Assembly (NCBI RefSeq): GCF_041893525.1
Contig: NZ_CP169068.1
Length of the DNA stretch: 64,000 bases
Direction: 5' to 3' (one strand)
Origin: Phaeobacter bryozoorum
Lineage (GTDB): Bacteria; Pseudomonadota; Alphaproteobacteria; Rhodobacterales; Rhodobacteraceae
The notes beneath the pieces are model-generated. The model did not search any database, had not been told where the DNA came from, and saw nothing but the letters and a program-made list of their open reading frames with translations. The stretch's first letter is position 1. Each line of letters opens with the position of its first letter. Shown piece after piece: positions 16,786 to 25,923 of this stretch. Made by a program: the position numbers and the translations under genes.

Positions 16786-17526
16786 TTAGCGCCCCAGATA
16801 AACATCAATGACAGCTTGATCGGCGGTCACATGATCCAGCGATCCTTCGGCGAGGACCGCGCCTTCGTGCAGAACCGTCACCTTGCAGTTGAGGCGCCGC
16901 ACAAAGTCCATATCGTGCTCCACGACGACAACCGCACGCGTCTTGGCCGCTGCGACCAGGATAGCCGTGGTCTGTTCACGTTCTTCCGGGCTCATACCTG
17001 CCGCCGGTTCATCCACCAGCAGCAACCGTGGTTCCTGCGCCAGCAACATGCCGATCTCCAACCACTGTTTCTGCCCATGGCTCAGCTCCCCGGCGGAACG
17101 GTGCAAGGCATCGGCCAGACCAACCTCCGCAGCCAGTTCCTGAACGCGGCCAAGATGCGGCGAGCTGGGGCGATAACGTAACACGGCAAACGGGCCGCGG
17201 TCCGCCTTCAATGCCAGCAGCAGGTTTTCCTGCACTGTCTGTTCCTCGAAGACCGTCGGTTTCTGGAACTTGCGGCCAATGCCGTCCCGCGCAATGCGCG
17301 CTTCGGAACCGGCAAACACCGATCTTCGACGACCATCCCAGATGATGCTGCCGCTATCGGGCGCAGTTTTCCCGGTGACAATATCCATGAAGGTGGTCTT
17401 GCCCGCACCGTTTGGTCCGATAATCGCGCGCAGCTCCGCCGGACCAATCCTGAACGACAGGTTGTTGATCGCGCGAAACCCGTCAAAGCTGACCGAAATA
17501 CCTGAGACTTCCAGAAGCGGATTTAT
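16786..17526 (-). CDS. urtD: Urea ABC transporter, ATP-binding protein UrtD (no canonical start codon)
   Basis: A 246-aa LivG-type ATPase. The conserved N-terminus (LLEVSGISVSFDGFRA) and Walker A (GPNGAGKTT) are encoded upstream of the first in-frame ATG at 17388, so translation must begin before it. Upstream, the frame is closed by a TGA, and between that stop and Walker A there is no ATG, GTG or TTG. At the expected place, 7 nt after a perfect AGGAGG, the codon is ATA (17524-17526), overlapping the TAA of urtC as ATAA. An ancestral ATGA overlap changed by one G-to-A would explain this. Signature LSHGQKQWLEIGM and Walker B LLLVDEPAAGM are intact. It may use a rare ATA start, be poorly expressed, or reflect a base error. 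Confidence 0.8.
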   Translation of the reverse strand: MNPLLEVSGISVSFDGFRAINNLSFRIGPAELRAIIGPNGAGKTTFMDIVTGKTAPDSGSIIWDGRRRSVFAGSEARIARDGIGRKFQKPTVFEEQTVQENLLLALKADRGPFAVLRYRPSSPHLGRVQELAAEVGLADALHRSAGELSHGQKQWLEIGMLLAQEPRLLLVDEPAAGMSPEEREQTTAILVAAAKTRAVVVVEHDMDFVRRLNCKVTVLHEGAVLAEGSLDHVTADQAVIDVYLGR

Positions 17527-18724
17527 CGCTGGACCTCCTGCTCACCGGGTTCAGTTGCAATCGTTCTGCGTTGCTGGATCAGGTCAAGCAATCCACCGAT
17601 CCCCTTGGGCGCAAACAGCGTCACCAGAACGAACCCGAGCCCCAGGACAACCTGCCACCAGTCGACCCAGCGAATAGTGAAAATCCCAAGATCAACATCC
17701 GGTGCCTGACCGCCAGTAAACCAGCTGGACAGCAGCGAGACGAGTGCGGCACCAATCACCGCGCCGTAAAGTCGGCCACGTCCACCGATGGCGACCCAAA
17801 CCGCGAGGTAGATAGACGCGATTGGCGCCATCTCAGCAGGGTTGATGATGCCGGCCTGCGGGTAATAAAGCGCACCTGCAATGCCCGCGACACAGGCGGT
17901 TCCGGTGAACACCACCAGCTTGTAGCCCTCAACGGAATAGCCCAGAAACCGGACCCGGGTTTCATTGTCGCGGATCGCCCGCAGCACGGATCCAAACTTT
18001 CCGCCAACCACCCAGGCAGCCGTCACATAGCCCAGCCCTAATGCGAGGGCCGAGCCCCAGAAAAACCAGATCGAAACCAGCGACTGCGGCACATCAGTCA
18101 GACCGGGCAGGTTTTGCAGCCCGCTCAGCCCGTTGTTGCCACGCAATCCGCTGTCGTTCTGGAACAGATATAGCGCCAGCGCCAATGTCATCGCCTGCGT
18201 CAGGATCGACAGGTAGACACCAGTGACCCGGCTGCGAAAGGCCAGCCAGCCAAAGACCAGCGCCAGCAGCCCGGGAACCGCCACCACAAGTAAGAGCTGC
18301 ACTGCCAGACTGTCGGCAAAGGCCCAGACCAGCGGAAAGCTGTCCCCCCCGACGACACCAAAGATCTGATGTGCGATCGCATCATGTATCTCGCCCTGGG
18401 TTGGCGGTAGCACCGCATCCGACAGGGAGCCGAGCACCGCATCCCGCGTACGCTCATACATCAGCCACATGCCGATCATGTAGCCGCCCAGCCCGAAAAA
18501 CGCGAAATGCCCCAGGCTGAGGATACCGACATAGCCCCAGATCAGATCCATCGCGATCGCTACCAGACATAGGCAGAGAGTTTGCCCAGTGTCTTGATCA
18601 TGGAGGTGGAAACAAACCCGGCCCCCAACCCTTCGGACAGCAGGGTAATTCCCAGCGTGAACAGCGCCAGAACGGCAATGAAAACCAACACCGATGGATT
18701 GCGGGCAATAAACGAACGCTGCAT
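17523..18724 (-). pseudogene. urtC: Urea ABC transporter permease UrtC, interrupted by a one-base frameshift
   Basis: The gene starts at the ATG at 18724 (MQRSFIARNPSVLVFIAV) and reads normally to MIKTLGK. A base is missing at the AAA at 18581-18583, so the frame runs into TAG at 18560-18562 after 54 residues. The +1 frame continues at once with TLCLCLVAIAMDLIWGY and the rest of a normal LivM-type permease to the TAA at 17523. A restart at the ATG at 18551 would give 342 aa without the first transmembrane segment. All other family features, including the GYVGILSLGHFAFFGLGG region, are intact. Either the strain has lost a functional UrtC or the base is an assembly error. Confidence 0.8.
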
Positions 18725-18727
18725 GGA

Positions 18728-20740
18728 TCAGTCCCCCGCCGCGCGGCCACGCAGGGCAACAATTCCGCGCGGTCTGAATTGGATGAAGATGATGATCAGC
18801 ACAATCATATAGGTCTGCGCCGCCAGCGTGTTGGACGGGTTCAACCATTCGATGCCCTTCTGGGAGAAACCAATCATCACCGCCCCGGCCAGGGTGCCCC
18901 AGATACTGCCGACGCCGCCGACCACAACGGTCATGAAGCTCTGGACGATGTAGTCGTTGCCCAGCTCGGAGGTCACCTTGGCAAAGAGCCCGATTGCAAC
19001 GCCCGCGATGCCCGCGATGCCGGACCCCAGGCCAAAGGTCAGCATATTCACCCGGTCCGGATTGATCCCCATGGATGCCGCCATGCCTCGGTTTTGGGTG
19101 ACGGCACGGGTTTCCAGCCCCAGGCGTGTGCGCCGGATAATGAACAGCAACAGCCCAAGAAAACCCAACGCCAGCACGAAGATCGCGATACGGATATAGC
19201 TGATGGACACGACGTCGTTGATGATCCACGCGCCGTCCAGCCATCCCGGTGCGGTCAGCGGGCGCGCCTGCGTCCCGAATATGTTCTTGGCCAGCTGCTG
19301 CAATGCGATGGAAATACCAAATGTCGCAAGAAGCGTCTCTAACGGCCGATTGTAGAGCCAGCGGATCACCAGACGCTCCATCGCAATCCCCGCTCCGAAG
19401 GTCACCGCAAAGGCCGCTGGAATTGCCACCAGAATGGACAGCGTATGGTCGGAGATGAACAGCTGCACCACATAGCCGGTATAAGCCCCCATCATGATGA
19501 ATTCGCCGTGGGCCATGTTGATGACCCCCATAACGCCAAAGGTGATCGCAAGACCGATGGCCGCCAGAAAATAGATCGACGCCAGAGACATGGCATCCAG
19601 AGTGAGATCCGCCGCCTGATTGAAACCGACCTGCCTGTTGATGCGCGCCAGTGCCGTCTCTGCGGCATCCGTCACCGCCAAGGAGGACTCCTCATAGATG
19701 TCAAAGTACCGGTAGCCTGCGACTGCTTCAGCCATTTCTTCCCGGGTTGGGGCCGGGCGGGCCAGACCGGCAGCCACCAGACCGTCATAGGCCTGTTGCC
19801 GCATTGCAGGGTCAGACAATTGCGCCAATGGAATACCGGCCACACGACCATCGGCGATATTGGCCTCCAACGCTGACCTGATCTCGTCGGCCCCCAGCGC
19901 CGCAGGTGCCAGATCGCGGGCAACCAGTGCGGCATAGGCATCCTCCGCGCCGATCCCGCGCCCGATACGCCGCTCGGCCGCGACATTTGCACCCGTCGGC
20001 GCACCCGAGGAATGGATTTGCAACTCCGTCTGCAACAGCGGGTTCAATGTCGCGCGGACATCAACCCCCAGATCGGCGGACATCTCCTCAATTGCGCCAA
20101 CACGTGCCTTTGGATCGGTATCAAAGCGAATGGTCAACAGGCGCTCCGCACGCCGCTTCAAGGCCAGCAGATCCTCATCGGTCTCACTGGCAATTGAGGC
20201 CCGCAACGGCATGAGCGCCGCGGCTGACGGGTCCCGCCCGATGGAGGTAACTGCCGCCTGTCGTATCGACAGATCCGGGTCTTCCAGTTGGAACCGAACC
20301 AGCGCCGTTCCGATCATCGCCCGCACGCCGGAGTTGGGCTTGATCAGCTTGAGATCGCCCTTATCCGCCACCCCGACCATTGCGCCACTGTCGAGGTCAA
20401 TCAGATCATAGCGCCCATCAGCGTTTTTCTCGGCCCTGAAGAACACGTGGTCGGATGTCCGCAGGACCAGTTTCTTGTCCTGCCAGAGCTGCAAGACAGC
20501 CTGAACCTGCGCGAGGCCACTTTCGGCGATGGCATCAATCGCGGGTTCGATCGTCTGCCGCGAACTGGCGACAATCAAGGCGGACTGCGACTGAAGGAGG
20601 TCCTGAACCCCTGTATTCGATGGTGCAGATGCAACAGGCGAAGGCGAGGCCAGTTGAGGCGCTGTCTGCGCCGTGGCAGCCAAGCAGCCCCAAAGCACAA
20701 ACAGACCAGCGGCAAAAAACCGTGTCATGATAGGCGTCAT
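18728..20740 (-). CDS. urtB: Urea ABC transporter permease UrtB with N-terminal periplasmic extension
   Basis: A 670-aa LivH-type permease. It begins with a signal peptide (FFAAGLFVLWGCLAATAQT), followed by a soluble, helix-rich region of about 350 residues that resembles HEAT-like repeats (RQAAVTSIGRDPSAAALMPL). The membrane part begins near LTLDAMSLASIYFLAAIGLAITFG and contains GVINMAHGEFIMMGAY, the family signature. Extended UrtB proteins are known in proteobacteria; this one is at the long end. The ATG at 20740 is chosen by signal-peptide position; 20728 is also possible. It ends 3 nt before urtC starts. Confidence 0.9.
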   Translation of the reverse strand: MTPIMTRFFAAGLFVLWGCLAATAQTAPQLASPSPVASAPSNTGVQDLLQSQSALIVASSRQTIEPAIDAIAESGLAQVQAVLQLWQDKKLVLRTSDHVFFRAEKNADGRYDLIDLDSGAMVGVADKGDLKLIKPNSGVRAMIGTALVRFQLEDPDLSIRQAAVTSIGRDPSAAALMPLRASIASETDEDLLALKRRAERLLTIRFDTDPKARVGAIEEMSADLGVDVRATLNPLLQTELQIHSSGAPTGANVAAERRIGRGIGAEDAYAALVARDLAPAALGADEIRSALEANIADGRVAGIPLAQLSDPAMRQQAYDGLVAAGLARPAPTREEMAEAVAGYRYFDIYEESSLAVTDAAETALARINRQVGFNQAADLTLDAMSLASIYFLAAIGLAITFGVMGVINMAHGEFIMMGAYTGYVVQLFISDHTLSILVAIPAAFAVTFGAGIAMERLVIRWLYNRPLETLLATFGISIALQQLAKNIFGTQARPLTAPGWLDGAWIINDVVSISYIRIAIFVLALGFLGLLLFIIRRTRLGLETRAVTQNRGMAASMGINPDRVNMLTFGLGSGIAGIAGVAIGLFAKVTSELGNDYIVQSFMTVVVGGVGSIWGTLAGAVMIGFSQKGIEWLNPSNTLAAQTYMIVLIIIFIQFRPRGIVALRGRAAGD

Positions 20741-20767
20741 TTCCGTTCGAGGAGGGAAGAGAGGGTT

Positions 20768-20791
20768 GGAAGGGAGGAAATCCCCCCTTCC
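20768..20791 (-). terminator. Hairpin between urtA and urtB (attenuator or processing stem)
   Basis: On the minus strand GGAAGGGGGG, loop ATTT, CCTCCCTTCC forms a 10-bp stem with one mismatch and no T run. A stem just after a binding-protein gene commonly protects the upstream message and lowers readthrough, giving more UrtA than permease. That role is inference. Confidence 0.5.
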
Positions 20792-20808
20792 GTTACGATC
20801 CTGCCAGG

Positions 20809-22104
20809 TCAGTAGTTGGACAGAGTTTGCACGCAGCTCTTGGTCTCGGTGTTGTACATACCGCAGCCGAGGTCTTTCCAATCCGAAGTCAGAACAGCCG
20901 ACTCGGGAAGGAAATCTGTCCAGGCATCGCCGGGCACTTCCTCAGTCTGGCTGATGATATCAAACTGCCCGTTGTCCAGTATCTCACCGATCAGTACCGG
21001 TTTTGCGAGATGGTGGTTAGGCAGCATGACCGCCGTGCCACCGGTCAGGTTCGGAAACTCCTGCCCGTACATCGCCGCGCGGACAGCATCGACATCTGTG
21101 GTGCCGGCCTCTGTCACCGCATTCACCCACATGTTGAAACCGATGTAATGGGCTTCCATCGGATCGTTGGTTACCCGGTCCTCGCCCATCCGCTCCTTCC
21201 ACTTCGCGACAAAGGCGCTGTTGGCGTCATCCTCGGCGGATTGAAAGTAGTTCCAGGCCGCCAGATGCCCGACCAGATTGGAAGTATCCAGACCCGAGAG
21301 TTCCTCCTCCCCAACAGAAAACGCCACAACCGGGATATCGTCAGCGCTGATACCGGCTGCCGCCAACTCTTTGTAAAACCCGATATTCGCATCGCCGTTG
21401 ATGGTGGAGATCACCCCCACCTTCTTGCCATCTGCGCCCAGCGCCACGACATCGGCAACGATCTTGGACCAGTCCGAATGACCAAACGGAGTGTAGTTCA
21501 CAAAGATATCACTCTCGGCGATTCCCTTCTGCTTCAGATAGCTGGCGAGGATATTGTTCGTGGTGCGCGGATATACATAATCGGTGCCCAGCAGCGCGAA
21601 TTTCTCCACACCCAGCTCGTCCAGAAAGTAATCCGTTGCCGGAATTGCCTGCTGGTTCGGCGCAGCACCGGTGTAGAACACGTTGCGCGAGCTTTCTTCG
21701 CCCTCATATTGCACCGGATAGAACAACAGGCCGTTCAGCTCTTCGATCACCGGCAGCACCGATTTGCGGCTCACCGAGGTCCAATTGCCAAAGATCACAT
21801 CGACCTCATGCACACTCAGCAATTCGCGGGCTTTCTCGGCGAACAGGGGCCAGTTGGACGCAGGATCCACCACAACCGGTTCCAGTTCACAACCGAGGAC
21901 GCCGCCTTTGGCGTTCTGATCCTCAAGGAGCATCAGCATGGTATCTTTGAGCGTTGTTTCGGAAATCGCCATCGTTCCAGACAGCGAATGCAGGACACCC
22001 ACCTTTATTGGGCAATCAGCCGCCGCAACCGCAGTTCCCATGGTCGCCAAACCCAGCGCAGTGCAGGTGGCTGTCGTCGCCAGAACAGATTTATAGGTGA
22101 TCAT
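20809..22104 (-). CDS. urtA: Urea ABC transporter substrate-binding protein UrtA
   Basis: A 431-aa periplasmic type I binding protein. A signal peptide to about residue 28 (GTAVAAADCP) is followed by IKVGVLHSLSGTMAISE and the UrtA-typical blocks GNWTSVSRKSVLPV, LFYPVQYEGEE and FYTGAAPNQQ. These residues distinguish it from generic branched-chain amino-acid binding proteins. It is the first gene of urtABCDE and starts after a strong GAGGAGAG ribosome binding site. It is divergent from ureD. Urea captured here would be hydrolysed by the neighbouring urease. Confidence 0.95.
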   Translation of the reverse strand: MITYKSVLATTATCTALGLATMGTAVAAADCPIKVGVLHSLSGTMAISETTLKDTMLMLLEDQNAKGGVLGCELEPVVVDPASNWPLFAEKARELLSVHEVDVIFGNWTSVSRKSVLPVIEELNGLLFYPVQYEGEESSRNVFYTGAAPNQQAIPATDYFLDELGVEKFALLGTDYVYPRTTNNILASYLKQKGIAESDIFVNYTPFGHSDWSKIVADVVALGADGKKVGVISTINGDANIGFYKELAAAGISADDIPVVAFSVGEEELSGLDTSNLVGHLAAWNYFQSAEDDANSAFVAKWKERMGEDRVTNDPMEAHYIGFNMWVNAVTEAGTTDVDAVRAAMYGQEFPNLTGGTAVMLPNHHLAKPVLIGEILDNGQFDIISQTEEVPGDAWTDFLPESAVLTSDWKDLGCGMYNTETKSCVQTLSNY

Positions 22105-22459
22105 TCAGTCTCTCCTCGCCCGGACAGAGGTGTATCCCTTGCGCCGGGGCGCCGGATTTCCTACCTGTGGCGGGCAGCTTCGTGTTGCATCCGTGTGGCG
22201 GCTGGCGAGATCGCAAATTCCTCCGGTCGTCACACATCCACGATGTTTGAGCCTCGCTCTCGTGGATAGGCTGAGCATTCTGCATCGCAGCAAGTTTCGC
22301 AAACGACGCGCGAAAAACGCCCGCCGACAACCGCGCAACAGCCTGTTTTTTGATCACCAAACCCACAATTGGCCTCTATTTTGCGCAGGGCTTGCCGCGG
22401 AACACCCAACTGTTCGCTTTGAACTGGCGGCAGATCCGCACTGTGATGAAATCGACAGC
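22105..22459. other. Divergent regulatory region between urtA and ureD
   Basis: Gene-free stretch of about 355 nt. An open frame runs through it into ureD, but its sequence has no family character. I searched by eye for a sigma-54 type GG-N10-GC element for nitrogen control and found no convincing one. Confidence 0.4.
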
Positions 22460-23374
22460 ATGACGCCTAGACCTTCATCCCAGCGCCAATTGATGCCTTG
22501 GCAAACCGCCTGTTCCGGTGATTCCAGGGCGTCGCGCCTTCCTACGGCCGAGACGCAACCATGGCCGAGCCAGCCGACCCCGCCGCGCGCCATCGGCACG
22601 GTCTCGGTATCCTCCAAGCGGCGCGGCAACACATCGGTCCTCGCCGGACTCCGTCAGGCGGGCTCTCTGAAGCTGCTGTTCCCGCGCACCCATGACGCGG
22701 ATCTTCAGGGGGTTCTGGTCAATACAGCGGGCGGTGTGACTGGCGGAGATCAATTTGAACTCAGCGCCACCGCGCGCGTCGGAACCTCTCTTACGCTCAC
22801 CACCCAGGCGGCGGAGCGGGCCTATCGGGCGCAACCCGGAGAGACGGGCACAATTCGCAACTCGCTCAGTGTCGAGCCTCGCGCCAGCCTTGCCTGGCTG
22901 CCCCAGGAAACCATCCTGTTTCAAGGGTGCAACCTTGATCGGACGCTGACGGTCGATCTGCACGAAGACGCCCGGCTGCTGCTATGCGAGACGCTGATCT
23001 TCGGGCGGGCGGCAATGGGCGAGACCCTTACCAAGGCGAGCCTGCGTGATTGCATCGACATCCGCCGCGCAGGCGCACCGCTGTTTCTGGATAACGTAAG
23101 CCTCGATGGTGACATCGCGGCCCATCTGGCGAGGCCCGCAACCGCAAACGGCGCCGGAGCCATCGCAACGCTCATTTATGTTGCACCGGACGCTGCCGGG
23201 CGGCTTGGCCCGTTGCGCGCGCAGCTTGGCCCGACCGCCGGGGCCAGCCTGATCGGCTCAGACCTGCTGGTCATGCGTGCCCTCGCAGCGGACAGCTATG
23301 TCCTGCGCCAGCTCCTGCTGCCGATCCTCCGTGATCTGCGCGGCGCCCCTCTTCCCCGACCTTGGATGATCTGA
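22460..23374 (+). CDS. ureD: Urease accessory protein UreD
   Basis: A 304-aa accessory protein that forms the UreD-UreF-UreG complex needed to load nickel into urease. Family blocks are clear: VNTAGGVTGGDQFEL, TLTTQAAERAYRA, LAWLPQETILFQG and LCETLIFGRAAMGE. The start is uncertain because neither ATG 22460 nor ATG 22493 has a strong ribosome binding site; 22460 gives a normal length. It opens the ure operon and is followed by ureA after 1 nt. Confidence 0.92.
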   Translation: MTPRPSSQRQLMPWQTACSGDSRASRLPTAETQPWPSQPTPPRAIGTVSVSSKRRGNTSVLAGLRQAGSLKLLFPRTHDADLQGVLVNTAGGVTGGDQFELSATARVGTSLTLTTQAAERAYRAQPGETGTIRNSLSVEPRASLAWLPQETILFQGCNLDRTLTVDLHEDARLLLCETLIFGRAAMGETLTKASLRDCIDIRRAGAPLFLDNVSLDGDIAAHLARPATANGAGAIATLIYVAPDAAGRLGPLRAQLGPTAGASLIGSDLLVMRALAADSYVLRQLLLPILRDLRGAPLPRPWMI

Positions 23375-23375
23375 C

Positions 23376-23678
23376 ATGAACCTGACCCCGCGTGAAAAAG
23401 ACAAACTGCTGATTTCCATGGCCGCAGAGGTTGCCCGACGACGCCTCTCTCGCGGCGTCAAGCTGAACCATCCCGAAGCAATTGCCCTGATCACCGACGC
23501 CGTTGTCGAAGGTGCACGAGACGGCCGATCAGTCGCCGACATGATGGAAGCCGGCGCGCAGGTCATCACCCGCGACGACTGCATGGAAGGCGTGCCCGAG
23601 ATGATCCACGACATTCAGGTCGAGGCAACATTCCGCGATGGCACAAAACTCGTCACCGTTCACAACCCCATTCGCTGA
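23376..23678 (+). CDS. ureA: Urease subunit gamma UreA
   Basis: The 100-aa gamma subunit, at full family length. It begins MNLTPREKDKLLISMAA and contains RGVKLNHPEAIALI and MEGVPEMIHDIQVEATF, all standard for UreA. It is part of the (alpha-beta-gamma)3 urease. It is separated from ureB by a small His-rich gene rather than abutting it. Confidence 0.97.
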   Translation: MNLTPREKDKLLISMAAEVARRRLSRGVKLNHPEAIALITDAVVEGARDGRSVADMMEAGAQVITRDDCMEGVPEMIHDIQVEATFRDGTKLVTVHNPIR

Positions 23679-23702
23679 TTCACATTCAGGAGACCCAGAC
23701 CC

Positions 23703-23870
23703 ATGACATTGCGACCCACGCTCCTCTCATTGTTGCTGCTGGCTGGCGGCCCCGCGCTCGCCCATGGCGGCGGGCATGTTCACCCGCACGGTGCGGACAC
23801 CTGGCTTCTCGTGGCTCTGGTCGCGACTGTCGTTATCGGCTGCGCCAGCCTTCTGTGGCGGCGCAAATGA
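23703..23870 (+). CDS. Small His-rich membrane protein inside the urease operon
   Basis: A 55-aa protein. A signal-like N-terminus (about residues 5-20, ending ALA) is followed by the His cluster HGGGHVHPHGAD with four His in about ten residues. A transmembrane segment then runs from about residue 34 to 51 and ends LLWRRK. It starts after AGGAGACCCAGACCC, a usable ribosome binding site, and its TGA overlaps the ureB ATG (ATGA), so it is translated as part of the operon. The His cluster would lie outside the cytoplasmic membrane and could bind nickel or another metal. This is inference; I know no named family for it. Confidence 0.65.
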   Translation: MTLRPTLLSLLLLAGGPALAHGGGHVHPHGADTWLLVALVATVVIGCASLLWRRK

Positions 23871-24172
23871 TCCCGGGAGAACTGATCCCCGCCGCGGGCA
23901 GTCTGGACCTCAACCCGGATCGTCCGGTCACCGTCCTGATGGTCTCTAACACCGGTGACCGCCCGGTACAGATCGGCTCGCACTACCATTTTGCCGAGGC
24001 GAACCCAGCTCTCGACTTTGACCGGGAGGCCGCTCGGGGCCTGCGTCTTGATATCGCTGCCGGCACAGCCGTGCGCTTTGAACCGGGCCAGCGCCGCGAG
24101 GTACAGCTGATCCCGATATCCGGCGCGCGACGGATCTTCGGCTTCAACGCCGCCATCATGGGGGATCTCTGA
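23867..24172 (+). CDS. ureB: Urease subunit beta UreB
   Basis: The 101-aa beta subunit, with the family start MIPGELIPAAGSLDLN and conserved VSNTGDRPVQIGSHYHF, GTAVRFEPGQ and the FGFNAAIMG C-terminus. The ATG at 23867 overlaps the preceding small gene by 4 nt; an in-frame ATG at 23855 lies inside that gene and is less likely. It overlaps ureC by 1 nt (TGATG). Confidence 0.97.
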   Translation: MIPGELIPAAGSLDLNPDRPVTVLMVSNTGDRPVQIGSHYHFAEANPALDFDREAARGLRLDIAAGTAVRFEPGQRREVQLIPISGARRIFGFNAAIMGDL

Positions 24173-25911
24173 TGCCATCCCAGATTTCACGCGCCGATTA
24201 CGCGGCCATGTTCGGCCCCACGGTGGGAGACCGTCTGCGTCTGGCGGACACCGATCTGACTATCGAGGTGGAGCGCGATTTGATCGCCGAAGCCAGCGGT
24301 GTCGGCAACGTGCTCAGCTACGGCGAAGAGGTGAAATTCGGCGGGGGCAAGGTCATCCGCGACGGCATGGGCCAGTCTCAGGCGAGCCGCGCCGAGGGGG
24401 CAGTCGACACGGTCATCACCAATGCGCTGATCGTGGACCATAGCGGCATCTACAAGGCGGATGTGGGTCTGAAAGACGGGCGCATCGCCGCCATCGGCAA
24501 GGCAGGCAACCCGGACACTCAACCCGGTGTCACGATTGTCATCGGGCCGGGAACCGAGATCATCGCGGGCGAGGGGCGCATCCTGACCGCTGGCGGTTTT
24601 GACAGCCACATCCATTTCATCTGCCCGCAGCAGATCGAGGAGGCGCTGCACTCCGGGCTGACGACCATGCTCGGCGGCGGCACCGGCCCCGCACATGGAA
24701 CCCTCGCCACCACCTGTACGCCGGGGCCATGGCACATCGGGCGCATGTTGCAGGCCGCCGACGCCTTTCCGATGAACATGGCCTTTGCGGGCAAAGGCAA
24801 CGCCTCACAGCCCCGCGCGCTTGAGGAACAGATCATCGCCGGTGCCTGCGCGATGAAGCTGCACGAGGACTGGGGCACCACTCCAGCCGCCATTGACTGC
24901 TGCCTGTCAGTAGCGGACGCGATGGACGTGCAGGTGATGATCCACACCGACACACTGAATGAATCAGGCTTTGTTGAACACACGGTCGCAGCGCTGAAGG
25001 GGCGCACCATCCATGCCTTCCACACCGAAGGCGCGGGTGGCGGCCATGCCCCGGACATCATCAAGATCTGCGGCGAAGCGCATGTCCTGCCCTCCTCTAC
25101 CAATCCGACCCGCCCCTTTACCGTCAACACCATCGAAGAGCATCTCGATATGCTGATGGTCTGTCATCACCTCGACAAGTCCATCCCCGAAGACGTCGCC
25201 TTTGCCGAAAGCCGCATCCGTCGCGAAACCATTGCGGCAGAGGATATCCTCCATGACATGGGCGCCTTCTCGATCATCGCTTCGGACAGTCAGGCGATGG
25301 GTCGGGTGGGCGAGGTTCTGATCCGCACCTGGCAGACTGCCGACAAGATGAAAAAGCAACGCGGACGCCTGCCCGAGGAGACCGGAGAAAACGATAATTT
25401 CCGCGTCCGCCGCTATATTTCCAAATACACGATCAACCCGGCCATCGCCCATGGTATCGCCCATGAAATCGGCAGTATCGAGGTCGGCAAACGCGCCGAT
25501 CTGGTGTTGTGGAATCCTGCCTTCTTTGGGGTAAAGCCTGAAATGGTTCTGCTCGGCGGGTCCATTGCAATGGCGCAGATGGGTGACCCCAATGCGTCTA
25601 TCCCCACACCACAGCCGGTCTATTCCCGGCAGATGTTCGCAGCCTTTGGCCGATCGGTGGAAAACTCCTCCGTCACCTTTGTTTCCGAAGCGGCGCAGGC
25701 AGGCGGGATTGCCCAGCACCTTGGTCTCGCCAAACAGACCTGCGCGGTCAGAAACACCCGCGACATTGGCAAATCGGACCTGAAACTCAACACCGCCCTG
25801 CCCAAGATCGAGGTCCATCCCGAAACCTATGAGGTCCGTGCAGATGGCGAGCTTCTGACCTGCGCCCCGGCCGATGATCTGCCCATGGCCCAGCGCTATT
25901 TCCTTTTCTGA
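24172..25911 (+). CDS. ureC: Urease subunit alpha UreC (catalytic)
   Basis: The 579-aa catalytic subunit, hydrolysing urea to ammonia and carbamate at a di-nickel centre. Nickel ligands are visible in GGFDSHIHFICPQQ. The carbamylated Lys lies in ACAMKLHEDWG. Further ligands lie in VMIHTDTLNE and HAFHTEGAGGGHAPD. The mobile-flap CHHL is present. Length and all motifs are normal, so the enzyme should be active. Confidence 0.98.
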   Translation: MPSQISRADYAAMFGPTVGDRLRLADTDLTIEVERDLIAEASGVGNVLSYGEEVKFGGGKVIRDGMGQSQASRAEGAVDTVITNALIVDHSGIYKADVGLKDGRIAAIGKAGNPDTQPGVTIVIGPGTEIIAGEGRILTAGGFDSHIHFICPQQIEEALHSGLTTMLGGGTGPAHGTLATTCTPGPWHIGRMLQAADAFPMNMAFAGKGNASQPRALEEQIIAGACAMKLHEDWGTTPAAIDCCLSVADAMDVQVMIHTDTLNESGFVEHTVAALKGRTIHAFHTEGAGGGHAPDIIKICGEAHVLPSSTNPTRPFTVNTIEEHLDMLMVCHHLDKSIPEDVAFAESRIRRETIAAEDILHDMGAFSIIASDSQAMGRVGEVLIRTWQTADKMKKQRGRLPEETGENDNFRVRRYISKYTINPAIAHGIAHEIGSIEVGKRADLVLWNPAFFGVKPEMVLLGGSIAMAQMGDPNASIPTPQPVYSRQMFAAFGRSVENSSVTFVSEAAQAGGIAQHLGLAKQTCAVRNTRDIGKSDLKLNTALPKIEVHPETYEVRADGELLTCAPADDLPMAQRYFLF

Positions 25912-25923
25912 CGGAGCCTTCCC

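Noticed and set aside
17523..19244. Long open frame that extends urtC upstream through the urtB coding region
   Set aside because: Upstream of about 18580 the translation is low-complexity and out of frame with urtB. The true urtC start is the ATG at 18724 in another frame; the extension is a by-product of the frameshift.
22097..22459. N-terminal extension of ureD or a separate small gene
   Set aside because: No UreD-like sequence before about 22460 and it overlaps the urtA start region; read as a promoter region.
22105..22459. Sigma-54 promoter for nitrogen control of urt/ure
   Set aside because: No convincing GG-N10-GC element on either strand.
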